Assembly (NCBI GenBank): GCA_007258455.2
Contig: VDFB02296842.1
Location: 1-64,000, forward strand
Reading direction: 5' to 3'
Length of the DNA stretch: 64,000 bases
Origin: Sequoia sempervirens
Lineage: Eukaryota; Streptophyta; Pinopsida; Cupressales; Cupressaceae
How positions within the stretch are numbered: the stretch's first letter is position 1; every line of letters begins with the position of its first letter. The notes beneath the pieces are model-generated. The model made no database searches. It was not told the origin of the DNA and was given only the letters and a program-made list of their open reading frames with translations. Position numbers and translations under genes: made by a program. Positions 37,339-48,677 of this stretch are shown here, one piece after another.

Positions 37339-38356
37339 GGGTGAACCCACAATAGTGGTTTACAATTTGATGGAGGAAGGAAAACTGAGAAAAAATGGCC
37401 CCATGGCAAAAAAATTGGTTTTAGGGGTTCGAATGAACCTACAAGTTTGACCGAACCATAAAGGGGTTCGACCGAACTAGGGTTCGACCGAACCCATCAA
37501 TCACGGGGCCCACATTTCTGCCCAAAAAAAAAGGGAAAATGCATATTGAGGGTTCAATGAACCAAGGTTTGAATGAACCCGCTCTATAACCCCCTGGTTC
37601 TAGCGAACCCCTTTCCCTTAATTTTTGACTTGTTCACACAAAAACCTTTTTAACGCTTTGATGCTCAAAGTTGAGGATGAAATGGGGAATTCTTCACAAA
37701 CCCAATTGGAGTCGCAGTCCCTAAACCAGCCATCCAATATAATTTTAATATGTTTTGTTTTATTATGTATTTGTTTTTTAGTTTTATTAAACATAAGTTT
37801 TTCACGAAATGAAGGTCTCTATTCCATATGTGGAAAAATAGCAGATTATAAAAAAAATTGAAAAATATGAGTGCACGATATTGAAGTCCTGTCCCAAAAA
37901 AAAAGAAAATTACAATATACAAAAAACGTGTTATAACGATCGCTTATGTCCGAATTGTCATTCTTCTTGATTAAAGAAAAAATATTCAATAAAACTATCT
38001 AACCAAGTGCAAGCACTAGATATCGAAGTTACAAATCTAAATTAAAGAATTAGAATTTTATCCTTCATGAAAAAAGTTATGCATTATATGGTGTGCATCA
38101 CTTTTTAAAAATGTTGTTTTTGAAAAAAACCATTTTTGTGGGAGATGGAAAAAGAAGTGCAATTTGATTTCAAAAATTTTGAAAAAAATATTTTTAGAAT
38201 CTACAGACAAAATGTGATGAGACTCTAGTTTTCATCATCTTCAAATTCCTCATGGTTTAGCCGCTATAGGTGTCTGAATGTGAAGATTTAGTTAAAAATT
38301 AAAATTCCAGTGTCCAGTTTGGCCAAAAATTGTAAACCACTATTATGGGATCACCC
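37339..38356. mobile_element. Non-autonomous TIR element, 1018 bp
   Basis: The terminal 30 bp are inverted repeats with 28 matches: GGGTGAACCCACAATAGTGG continuing to TTTACAATTT on the left, and GGGTGATCCCATAATAGTGG with the same continuation on the right. Both ends are flanked by TACC (37335-37338 and 38357-38360), which may be the target duplication. No transposase frame exists inside. The termini do not match the CACTA, hAT or Mutator patterns I know; GGG ends recall PIF/Harbinger, but the flank is not clearly TWA. The element contains the GGTTCGA palindrome array listed next. Confidence 0.75.
37426..37609. repeat. Seven GGTTCGAnnGAACC-type palindromes
   Basis: Motifs start at 37426, 37444, 37465, 37481, 37551, 37566 and 37596. 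The best copies are GGTTCGACCGAACC (37481) and GGTTCGAATGAACC (37426); others differ by one to three bases. Each is a short inverted repeat. The half-site GGTTCGA also resembles a tRNA T-loop. Confidence 0.8.
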
Positions 38357-38399
38357 TACCATGACACTCAAAAACTATTTTAAAAAGTAATGTGATTGA

Positions 38400-38500
38400 A
38401 CTCAGCTTCCTCTTGTGTTTGCCTTGGGTGTGTAGTGGATTTGGCACAACTTTGTTTTAGGGTATGACCTGGGTTTGAATAGAGCATTCCTACACAAGTA
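38400..38500 (+). repeat. Possible tRNA-derived SINE head
   Basis: GTGTAGTGGATTTGGCAC (A-box-like) and GACCTGGGTTTGAATAG (B-box-like) are spaced roughly as in tRNA-related SINEs. The downstream body and any tail are unclear. It could be coincidence. Confidence 0.35.
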
Positions 38501-38628
38501 CGTCAAAAATAGGTGGCAGACTCAGGCAGTGTACCATATACCTTGCTTAAGCCCTGCCTGGCTCTCACGAACCTAGAATAGGGGGTGCCTACATACCATA
38601 ATTAGAATTTACCCACGTCTTTTCGACA

Positions 38629-39365
38629 GGTGCTCCAAGCCAAGAGCAAGGAAAACCAGGTCTGGGGCTGAACCAAGTGAATTCTAAACATTTTCTACTG
38701 TCCTTCCTATTGCAATTTGTTTGGAAACATTTTTTAGCTGTCTATGTAAACTTAAGGCAGTTCCACATGCAACAGTCGAATGTACTCAATTCCTTTTGAG
38801 TAAACTTAAGCTAGTTCCACATCCAATGGTTTGGAAACATTTTTTTAGTTGTTTATGTAAACTTAAGGCAGTTCCACATGCAACAGTTGAATGTACTCAG
38901 TTCCTTTTGAATCTATGAGGTAAACTTAAGCTAGTTCCACATCCAATGGTTAAATGTACCCAGTTCCTTTTGACATGTAAACCAGGCTAGGAGCAGGACC
39001 TGGTTGGTGCAAACCACGTATGGGGTTGAACCAAGTGAATTCTAAACATTATCAACTGTCCTTCCTATTACAATTTGTTTGGAAACATTTTTCAGTTGTC
39101 TATAAGGTAAACTTAAGACAGTTCCATATTTAACAGTTGAAATTCCATCTTTTTGGATGAGGATGATCCCTTTTGAAATGCAATCCAACCCAAGAAAAGG
39201 ACCTGGATTGAAATGGATGAGGATGTGGGCTAGAGGGGCATAATCCAATAAATTCTACAACACTTCTCAGCTATTCTTCCTATTGCAATGTGTGTGAAAA
39301 TATTTTTCAATTGACTATAATCTATAAACTTAAGTCAACTTCATATCCATCAATTGAAATTCCAT
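38629..39365. repeat. Complex nested tandem repeat
   Basis: The phrase GAACCAAGTGAATTCTAAAC recurs at about 38672 and 39031. The module TTTGGAAACATTTTT...GTAAACTTAAG...CAGTTCCACAT recurs at about 38718, 38828 and 39078, with a weaker copy near 39295. Copies differ by substitutions and internal duplications, so the array grew in steps. There is no coding frame of note; 38721-38918 is a translation of the repeat. Confidence 0.8.
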
Positions 39366-41115
39366 CATATTAGATTGCGATGACAACTAAGCAAACTGGT
39401 TTGCAAGCAAGTTTTCAACTTTGGAGTAAGCCATTTAAAGATAAATATTGATATTTCAGTTTTTGTTGTGGCTTGTGTCTGTTTGTCCCTACAGGTTGAG
39501 ATTCAATGCTTTAGGTAATCTAACAGTGTTGATAGACTTTGATTTTGGAATTTGGGATATATGCCAAGTATACATAAGTAATGTTTAGATAGAAAAACAT
39601 AGAGAAACTTGCCTCAATCACTAGTGTGTTTGTAGAAAAAATTTTGACTGCGTATTGTAGCAGTTGTCATGCCTAAAATTTTTGCAAGAAAAACACAACA
39701 ATTTTTTTTTTTATAAAACTAATTTAGACTAAAATTGTCTTGCCTACTTTTATTGGGGCCAACTCACCCGACACAACTTACACATTATGCCACTACAACA
39801 TGACCTATATGCTAGAGTTTAACTCTCTACTTGATAATATGACATAACTCTATATGAAAAGATAGTAATGTTAGTTTCTATGAAAGAAACTTTCAGTGGT
39901 AAGAATGTTCTAGATGATAATAACGTTGCTAGCATGGATGCAATAGTTACTATTCGATCAAGCTATGTTAATGTTTCTTCCAATTGGTCTGAAATATTGA
40001 TTGAATTAACATTTTCAATTTATCATACAATGCATCATTATTGTTCCACCTGAAAGATATTATTACCAATGTCGTAACAATTATGATCGTTTACGCTCTA
40101 CTACAAAAAGAATTAGTCCTTGTACAATCTTAATACTAATATTAGGTTGTCGTTATTTTTCCTTATATTAATATTCATATTATTCATTATTATAGACACC
40201 CATATTAAGCTGAGAATTAGTACTCAAATGGGATGGCGGTATTGGCATTAACTGTACTTACATCATATTAATAATGTGTTTATTAAATTTACTCTTGGTC
40301 CCATTATACTATAAGCATGACTCTTATCGGTCTTATCAATTATTCCTATTAGCAACGTTACTTATGTTTAATTATCCTCTAGCATGGATATTGAATTATT
40401 TAATTCCATAGAATAACGTATATTAATATTGATAACACCCATTTTAACTATTTTAATACCACCCTCTAAATTGAAGTATTAGTGTATCCTTACCCTTATT
40501 AAACATTATTATCATAATATTGACTGTGTATCCACTTAATAATATAAGATTCCTCTGGAACATAAAGTAATTTGCCACAACCAATTTCATATTTATACAA
40601 AAAAATATTAATTAATTAAGCATATTACCTTACTAAAAAAAATTATAACATCCTAAATACCAATACTAAGTATCATCTACACATTAGATGTGTATACTTT
40701 AATAATCTTTATTATTATTTTTCTGAAAGAAATTACTCCTATAATATTTTTTTTATTTAACCATAATCTAAAATAAAATAAAATAACTTAAAGTCTATGT
40801 AAAATATTTAGTACTTAATTTTCTAACTTATAAGTCACGTAGCCCTTCCTTTAACTTTAATTTTTTTGAACCTTTTCAATTTAGGTACTTGAACATGTTT
40901 CTTTTATTTTAATCGAAGTTTCCATCACTCTTTTAGCTTATAATAAAAAGTCTTACCACTATAAAGAGCCATGGTTATTCCTTTGGCTAATATTATTAGC
41001 GTGTATTTTATTTATTTTATTAAGAGCTCCCTCTGCACATGCTTTAATTTCACGTGAAGAATATCTATGGTTTATTATTAATCTTTGAATTTAACGCCGC
41101 TAGGAGTGTTCTCAT
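39366..41115. other. AT-rich region, no gene recognised
   Basis: No plant gene or transposon signature was found. Near 40890-41085 one frame lacking an ATG gives a hydrophobic run (WLFLWLILLACILFILL then RAPSAHALISREEYLWF), reminiscent of an organelle membrane protein, but I cannot assign it. Confidence 0.35.
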
Positions 41116-43925
41116 ATGAATGAATGAATGAATGAATGATTTTAATTACGTCCGCGAGACCAGCCAGTCTATGGGACCCAAGAGATAAAACTGGAAAACT
41201 GCCTTTGCCAATACAACAAAACCGCTGCACCAAACTACCTACTGTTGTTTTCAATCTCTTTGCTGATTTTGTTTCTTCTACTGTGAATTTTGGTCAAGTA
41301 ACTTGCTGTCTTATCAATCTTTTCCTCTTCAAACAATGCCGCTAATGATTTGACTTTTAACAAATCTGAGTAACAATATCGGATGTCCTCATAAGCTTTG
41401 CACTCCATAACGTAGTGCCACTCTGTCTCCACTAAACCCGAAGAGCAAAAACAACAAATTCTATCTGTCCACTCCTCTTTGGGTATTTTCCATCTTCCCG
41501 TTTCGCATCTCAAACGATGTGAGCTAGTTCTCAACTGAGCTATTAGCATTTTAGCCTTCCATTTTATATCTTCCCCTATGTAAAAATTTTGTTCATGATC
41601 ACAAGTAGGATTAAAATGCAAAACATAGTGCTCACTCTTCCGGCCAAGTTGCTTCAACCACATGGTGTTTTTGACTTTCTCTTTTACATACCTTTTCATC
41701 TCGACTTTTTTGCTTGGACACTCTTGCATGTTGATCCCCCAATTTTCCCATCCACTTGACATTTTGTTTCATCCACATGTTCTTCCTTCTAGTTAATTCT
41801 TCTTCCACCATAGTTTTGGGCCAACGATGTTCTTCCATATTCTCTATTCTTTGCAAATAGCCTAATAAGCGAATTAACGCTGCCATTTCCATTGGAAAGG
41901 CCCCAGCTTCAGCTAAAACAATCTCATAAGGGACCATAGTTTTTATTTTGAAATTACTTGTGATTAAGTGCTTTTGAAGTCTTTCTATTTGTTTCCATTT
42001 TACAGCTGACATGCTGCTGCCCCAAACTTCGCAGCCATAAAGAACCACCGAGGTAACAAGCAGCCCAAAAAGCTTCTTTTTTGTTCTCCAATCCCATAAC
42101 TCAGCTGACCTACATCTATTTTGGAGTAGGTAAAGAGCTTTCCAACCCCCTTGAATTCTTTTCGTCCTACACGCCTCCCAATTGAGATTGTTACAAAAAT
42201 CTAGTCCCAAATATTTGTACTCATTCACCACCTGCAAAGTGTTTCCCTCAAACTCAAAATTTATTTGTTTTTTGGCTCTTTTCAACGTAAATATCATGAC
42301 CTTGGTTTTGCTGATGTTGACCTACATCCCCACATCTTGACAGAAAAGTTCCAAAGCTTTAAGGTGCTCCTGAAGACTATTTTCGGAATTTGCCATTAAA
42401 ATAAGATTATCCGCATACAACAACAACTTGATCACATAATTGGCCAAAAGAACACCATCTCCTCCCCATTTGTCCAACCACTCTTCTAACTTGTCTATGT
42501 ATAGCCCGAATAAAGTAGGGGACAAAGGGCAGCCCTGCTTGACTCCAATGTCACTCCCAAAGCACTCGGAAAGACCTGCCTTTGTTCTAATTTTGGCCCC
42601 CACCTACTCATAAAGCCTGTGGACAACAGCCCTATATTTTTCTGGAATCCCCAGTTGTTCTATTTTGTCCCAAAGTTTATTTCTAGGGACTGTATCGAAA
42701 GCCTTTTTGAAGTCAACGAAGCAACAGAAAACCTCACCACCTTGTTTATCCCAAACTTTTTCAACCATGTGCCTGAGGGTAATGCAGTGGTCAATAGTAG
42801 AATGTTTTGGTCTGAAACCCGCTTGTCCTTTCGCCCTCTTTCCCTCCTCGGCCCAACGACTAATTCTTCTCTCCACCATGCTCCCAAAGAGCTTCCCAAA
42901 AAGAGGGTTAATCATTATGGTGCGATAATTTGACGGGTTGTTGACATCCCCACTCTTGTGGAGAGGGGTAACAACACTCGTGGTCCAGTTTGTTGGGAAA
43001 CCATGTTGAATGACCCTATTGAAAATCTTTTTGATATGTGGTGCCAAAAGCTCTAATCCCCATTTCAAGTATTCAACTTGTAACCCATCAATATCTCGAG
43101 CCTTGCCCACCGCCAAAGCTTTAATACCACCATTGATATCCTTTGTGGAGAAAAGCTTATCATTAGAATTAATTGTCGGAGGGTGTGTTTTTTCTTGGTC
43201 CCTTTCATACAACTTTTTTGCGTATTCTAGCCATTGAATGTCCGTAATATTATTTTCTGTAGTACCTCTAGCCTGCTGCAATTCTCTCCAAAAATCCTTC
43301 GGATTATGTTTCCCAAGAAAGATTAGCTCCCTCCTTCTTACTATCATGTATTCCTCTTTTTTTGATCTTACTAATTTTTCATACAACTTTTTGTTTATTT
43401 GTTCGCAGCCAGGTATTTTCAGCTTCCTTTTAGCCACCTTACACTCTTCGTCGTACCATGGGTTTGCTGGAAAGCTATTTTTGGAGCCTCTTCTACCCTT
43501 AGCTTTTTTGCAATCTATGAGAGCCTTGTGCATGATTGTCATCAGTTTATCGCTGTTTATAATGCTTTGACTTCTAGTTGAGCTGCTAACATTTTTTATT
43601 TCCTTTAACTGTTTTTCCAGCATTTTTTTAAATGTGTTCTAATTCTTGTCAGTTATAAGAATTTTGTCTTGAAGGTTGCCCCCTTTGTATGGCTACGTAC
43701 AGGGTTTTTGCTGGACATTGTCTTTCATACTAAGCTTTATATAAATAGGGCTATGATCAGATTTTAATTCTATAGGACAGCTCCCTATTTCCAACTCTTT
43801 TACCCTTGGTATAATGCTTTGTGAACCAATGACATAGTCTACCACGCTCCGCCCATTGTGGGAATGAAATTACCGAAAGAGGCCCTTGATTGAGAAAACA
43901 ATATTGAACTATCTAGGCTGAACCG
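41116..43925 (-). mobile_element. LINE (non-LTR retrotransposon), 5'-truncated and defective
   Basis: The minus strand holds the end of an APE-type endonuclease (HSHNGRSVVDYVIGSQS and IELKSDHSPIYIKL, 43640-43880), then reverse transcriptase, then a C-terminal zinc-binding segment. At the 3' end sits a short simple-repeat tail, ATGAATGA on the plus strand (TTCA-type on the element strand, 41116-41140). A tetranucleotide tail rather than poly(A) argues against an ordinary plant L1 and suits another LINE clade. The 5' part of the endonuclease is not recognised beyond about 43925, so the copy is probably truncated. Confidence 0.88.
41235..43880 (-). pseudogene. LINE ORF2 (endonuclease / reverse transcriptase), inactivated
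   Basis: One frame runs from about 43880 to 41632 with few stops. RT motifs include TSVVTPLHKSGDVNNPSNYR, GQAGFRPKHSTIDHCITLRH, CCFVDFKKAFDTVPR and GVKQGCPLSPTLFGLYID. The catalytic box reads LLYADNLILMAN: the second Asp of YADD is Asn, so the polymerase should be dead. In-frame TAG codons stand at 42604 and 42322. A frameshift near 41740 moves the rest into frame 41235-41762, which contains IAQLRTSSHRLRCETGRW and a C-x2-C...H-x4-C knuckle (CCFCSSG...HYVMEC). The open part at 42604-43623 is 339 codons. Confidence 0.9.
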
Positions 43926-43988
43926 ACTCTTTTTGTTTTCATGGATAAAAATGTGTTTGACCCGGGATTAAAGGAGCATGCAAACTAT

Positions 43989-44200
43989 ATTAATTATGCT
44001 AGTATATACTTAACTACGTAGGATATAGGATGCCGTAATGTTTAACCTAAATGTGTTCATGATTAGGACCTTCACCGTAGCTTTCATTTTAATAAACATA
44101 CTCTAAAAATCCGTGGAAACCTTATGTTCTCACTGTCGTTCGCCAAAATGGAATAGTGAAAGGTCAAAAGCAGTGGGGAAGAGTTTGGAGGGGCAGATGC
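43989..44200 (+). repeat. Dispersed repeat copy, homologous to 20785-20984 inverted
   Basis: See the partner at 20785-20984. Shared order: TTAATTATGCTAGTATAT, TTTAACCTAAATGTG, CTTTCATTTTAATAAACATA, CTCTAAAAATCC, TGAAAGGTCA and GGGGAAGAGTTTGGA. It begins just beyond the LINE 5' end. Confidence 0.6.
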
Positions 44201-45011
44201 CAATAGTGGCGGGGGAAGTAAAAAAATAAAAAAAGAAAACGGTGAAGATCAGCCGGAAAGTGACGAAGAATATTGAACGGCTGAGTTTTGTTTAATCGTC
44301 TTGCATCGCTATGGACGCAAGGTAGCTGTCCATACGATTTTACAAGACAGACTCGAGAGTTCAATGCTCTCAGCACCTTTCGATAGGAGACAGCGTGTCG
44401 AGTTCTGTTGCTCCCTAAGTTCTCTGATGTGCCCACCATTCCTAATTTTAGATGTTCTTAATTTCACTGCCAGCAATGAATTATTTTCTCGATTAGAAGC
44501 ATTACCAGCAAGGATCAAATTTAAAGACTATAGTCTTCCCTTTCCTCTACTAACTTCACGATATGAGATACCCTTCAACAACATTTATTAATTCTACCAA
44601 CTTCCATCCAAGACCGGCCTGGGCGACTTACCACTAATACGCTGCTGCATGGGTATACGCCAAAAAAGAAAACCTGATATCCACAATTGGCTGTTTGAGG
44701 AGGAACTCAGATTAATAAATAATAGCAACATTATTCTTTGCGTATTACAACTCCTTTACTCTTCCAAGTACATGGCACCATTAACTATTTAATATTACAT
44801 ACTTGCTCTCTTACATAGAAAGTACACTATTCGGCTTGCACTTATGAAACCAGCCAGAAACTCACGCCGTAGTACCGTCCCATACAAGTCAACAAGAAGA
44901 CGTCTTGGAGTGGAACATATGATCATTCAGTTGGACAATCAAGCAGCACGCATGCCTTTCGCAATTCCTCACAACCACTATCACATCCAACTGAGGGGAC
45001 AGTCTCTGTAA
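44201..45011. other. Spacer, no gene recognised
   Basis: Composition is more balanced than in the surrounding DNA. Overlapping frames (44164-44439 -, 44301-44591 +) have no family similarity that I know. Confidence 0.35.
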
Positions 45012-45359
45012 TTGTTTACTGTCATACGAAGGAGTGGTATGGCCTGTAATAAATCGCAGCCTAACCTCTTAACTATTGCGTCAAAATCCAACTCTAAGGA
45101 CCTGATCCTACCTTTACTATACCGCTGTGATCAACTACATCTATTTTACCTTGAGCCCAAAGAAAACACTCCTCTAAAACTCGATTATTTTGCTGCAACG
45201 CCTGGGAGCTATGGCAGAACTGGGTGGCTTCTAGCAATGAACTCCAAGAGTGGTGATGGGGAAGCACTACCTATTGCACAAACTTATTATCATAGACAGG
45301 GAATCCCCACAGGCATAACACATATTTCAGCTGAACTGCCTCCCATCCATACTGAGTAA
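45012..45359 (+). CDS. Hypothetical frame, unrecognised (about 115 codons)
   Basis: I do not recognise the product. The start codon is TTG, because no ATG opens the frame; the first internal ATG gives MACNKSQPNLL. The stretch KLDYFAATPGSYGRTGWL followed by ETYYHRQG-like text (AQTYYHRQGIPTGITHIS) has ordinary amino-acid composition, unlike the AT-driven frames nearby. It may be a degenerate exon or transposon piece. Frames on the other strand are comparably open, so confidence is low. Confidence 0.2.
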   Translation: MFTVIRRSGMACNKSQPNLLTIASKSNSKDLILPLLYRCDQLHLFYLEPKENTPLKLDYFAATPGSYGRTGWLLAMNSKSGDGEALPIAQTYYHRQGIPTGITHISAELPPIHTE

Positions 45360-46979
45360 ATATGTATATGGAATTGGGAATCACACGGTGTACTCGTTAT
45401 TATGTCTTTTTTTTTTCTTTGACAAGGCTTCTGAGTGTAAATCAAAATGTCCATATACGCACGTTTCTGGTTATATATTTGTTTATTTGTATTTTTCTAC
45501 TTTTCTTCCTCCCCCATCTTTTTCACAGATTGCATACCTAGAACTGCACCGTATACCGAGAGTCAGTTGTCTTATGATGGGATGAAGGGGTTCACGAGAT
45601 GCACTGCAACCTTCTTGTCCTCTGCGAGTCCAACATGATTCAGTTATTTGCAGCCCTTCTATGGCAATCACATTAAAAAGGGGAGTTTACCGGGCCTCCT
45701 ATATTATTTTAATTTAATATCTTTATGATGGTAAGCACGAGCTACTTAGAGTGGAATTTAAGGGAATAGAGTACTAGATTCTTTTTTTTTATATATATAT
45801 ATACTCATGTAATCACCCTAGTGTTTACTGCAACATAAAGGAACATATCTATTTTTCTTTATTCCTCTATTTTTCTTATGCAAGGAGCAAATCAGAATGT
45901 TAATTAGAACCCCTACATTAAGATCTTCATTATGAATTCACCGGTTTTAGAGGCTCTATAGAAATGGCCTCACATTCCAATATGGGAAAGATCAAAGACA
46001 CTTAGATGCATACAGAAGTAAACATGCACACTTTTCATCAAGAATAGAGATGAGGTGATCACCACTTCAACATTAACTTTTAAATACAAGAGTCTGCCAT
46101 TTCAATACAAGGAGCATCAAACTTTCCTTTATTTAGTCCACAAATCTTTTAGTAGAAATAACAATACAAAAAAAAACATCTTGCTTCAGCCTTTTTATAA
46201 GAATATATGACAATGAATAAGGCCTGAATTTTCAGATTTACAACCAGATTTATAGTTCATTTTTTTGGAGTCTCAATGTACACACTTTCATATTGACAAG
46301 ATTAGATTGATACAAAGTTTCCAACGGAACAAAATATAAAAATAAAACACATCAATGGGTCTTGCTCTCCACCCTACCGTAATGGCGTCATGGAGCCTCG
46401 TGGGCTCTAGCCATACCCTCGAGCAAGGAAATATTTTAGCTCCAACATCATGAATGGAAACTCTTTCAGATTTTTACAAAGAATAAGAATGCCATAACAC
46501 CAAATCTATTGTATCTAGGTTTTCTACTCTCTATTTCAACCATGATCTATGCAACCTACCACTTTCTTACAAAACAAATAAACAAAGGACAAATGGAAAC
46601 AAAGAAGAACTTATCTCTTTTCTTTAGCTGAGGAAATCAATTCTTTTGTCCTTCCCTTCTCTCCAAGACAAGCCATCTTGATCACTATCTTTCAAAAGGA
46701 CTCCTCACATCTTCTCATTCTTCCCACTATCTTCACTAAAGTTCTCCAAAAGGAGAAGTGGGTAGCACCCCACTCTTCCTTCTTCTTCGGGATATATAGA
46801 AATTTCAACTTGCAACCCTTGAATGGGGAGGTGTGAAGTGTAATTATCTCCATCAATGAGAGTTTTTTCCTTATTGAAGAAGAAACATGCACTTGGACAA
46901 ACCCTCCATCTTTCCATCACATCCTCTCTTCAAAACTCGCCTCTCCATAATGAGGACTTTTCATGGGTCAAATCATGTC
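45360..46979. other. Left flank of the 46980 LTR element, no gene seen
   Basis: Together with 51890-52549 this is sequence split by the LTR insertion. On the minus strand it may belong to another LTR starting TGTAAGGCCTCACC at 52549, because the start resembles other LTR starts in the window. Its far end was not found. Confidence 0.3.
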
Positions 46980-48677
46980 TGTAATGACCCTACTCAAATC
47001 TGATTGAAAACTTCTGATTTTTGGCCTTAAAATTTTCGTCAAACACTTTGCATACAAGAGTCATATGACTGATATAACATTTCAGCTTGCTTTAATGGCT
47101 CTTTCCTTCACTTAACATCAATGAGAATGCTTGCAAGAAGACTCTAGATTGTCTAAACAATGACCTAACATGAATGTGCAACTTATTTTGACAATATTGA
47201 ATGCATATGTGAGTTCTAATCATGAAAAATGATCACCTACAGCCAACTGGTATTTTAACAAACAATTGGTATGCAAACTAACAAACTAAATACAAATGAT
47301 ACTGAATTGCTCAAATGATACCAGCAACTTATATCTCCTTAATTGCAATGAAATTTCTAATACAATGCTCATACAAATTGGCCAAGACTCTTGGCATTTA
47401 CATGGATTACAAAATATGATAATGTTGGTATAATGCACACCTACAGCTGAAACTAATAACACCTAAAATGTAATGCTAACATGAATGATAAACAAAGGAA
47501 CCTAGAGAAATGATGATGCCTTAGAAGAGAGCTGATGAAAGAATCAAGTTTCAAGTAAAATGAACTCCTCTTAAGCCCCAATCGAAGCTTTCACCCAGCC
47601 GCCCCTGTTCTTGCCTGGCAATACTTTAGATAAATAAATGCAGCAATTAAACTCCACCTCTTGGCACTTGAAATGATTGGTAGGACCAAAGGATTAAAAT
47701 GCAACAATGCCCAGAACCATAAGATGCTTCAATGATGAGATATGAACAAAAATGTCTTGCCAATGGTGCCCTTGCTGTAGTATATCAGACCACTGAAATT
47801 ATTTACCAGCAACCTAATAGCTATTCCAAAATACTCCAAAATGATTGTCAAGCTCTCCCAAGATGAATGCTCAAATACCCACAAAGAAACAATACACGAA
47901 TGAGGCCATACAAGCAAAAATTTGAATATGATATGCAAAATTCTCCTCCATTAAAATCTGAAAATGACTAGTAACTATAACAACAATGTGCAACAAATGA
48001 AATCAACCCAATGATGAAGTTCCAAAGCTCCAAAATGCCTCCAAAATTTGCAATGGATTTCCTCAAATCGATACAACCAAAATTTGGCCAAAGGCCATAA
48101 AATTTTGCTTTGAAGTACAAGTAGAAAGTTTGAAGCAACTTCTTCAACTTTGCAATAATTCAAGTGTATTTCACACCTTCAAAATTGCTTACCAATTGAG
48201 AGTTTCCGTTCTCAATGGCCAATTGTGACTACTGCAGAAACCCTAGGCTCCACAATGCACATCAACAACAAACATCAACATCAACAACAAATCTGGATGA
48301 TGAGAATGAAGCCCAAGATGTCTATTTATACTTTTTCCTCAAGAGGTTGGCCTCCTTCTAGAACTTTCCCAAGTCACCTTCTAGAAGGGATATTATTTTA
48401 TTTTATTATTTTATTATTTTGCAATTTATAATAAAATAATTATTCATTAACATAAAGTGCAAACATAACATTATTTTATAACATGAGGTTTATAAAAATA
48501 GAAACATATTAAGAAATCATTAGAACACCTCCATATGAAGACTGAATCACGAAACGAGCCAACCAATCAACTGGGTATCTGCCAAACAATCCTCTTATCA
48601 AGCTCCATTAGCCTACGAGGATCAGGAATAGGCTAATTCCTCCAAAATCCATTGCTCATGAAAAAGGGGACATTACA
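46980..48677 (-). repeat. 3' LTR of the non-autonomous element
   Basis: 1698 bp, homologous to 50186-51884. It precedes the TSD copy at 46975-46979. Frames such as 47729-47938 and 47975-48163 recur in the other LTR and are not genes. Confidence 0.92.

Noticed and set aside
38629..39365. CRISPR-like array
   Set aside because: Repeat lengths and spacings are irregular, the spacers are themselves repeated, and the context is a plant nuclear genome.
39680..41100. Insertion of mitochondrial DNA
   Set aside because: Some frames look like hydrophobic organelle proteins, but I could not match any gene over a useful length in any frame.
42619..43581. Plus-strand frames opposite the LINE as genes
   Set aside because: They are antisense shadows of the reverse transcriptase frame.
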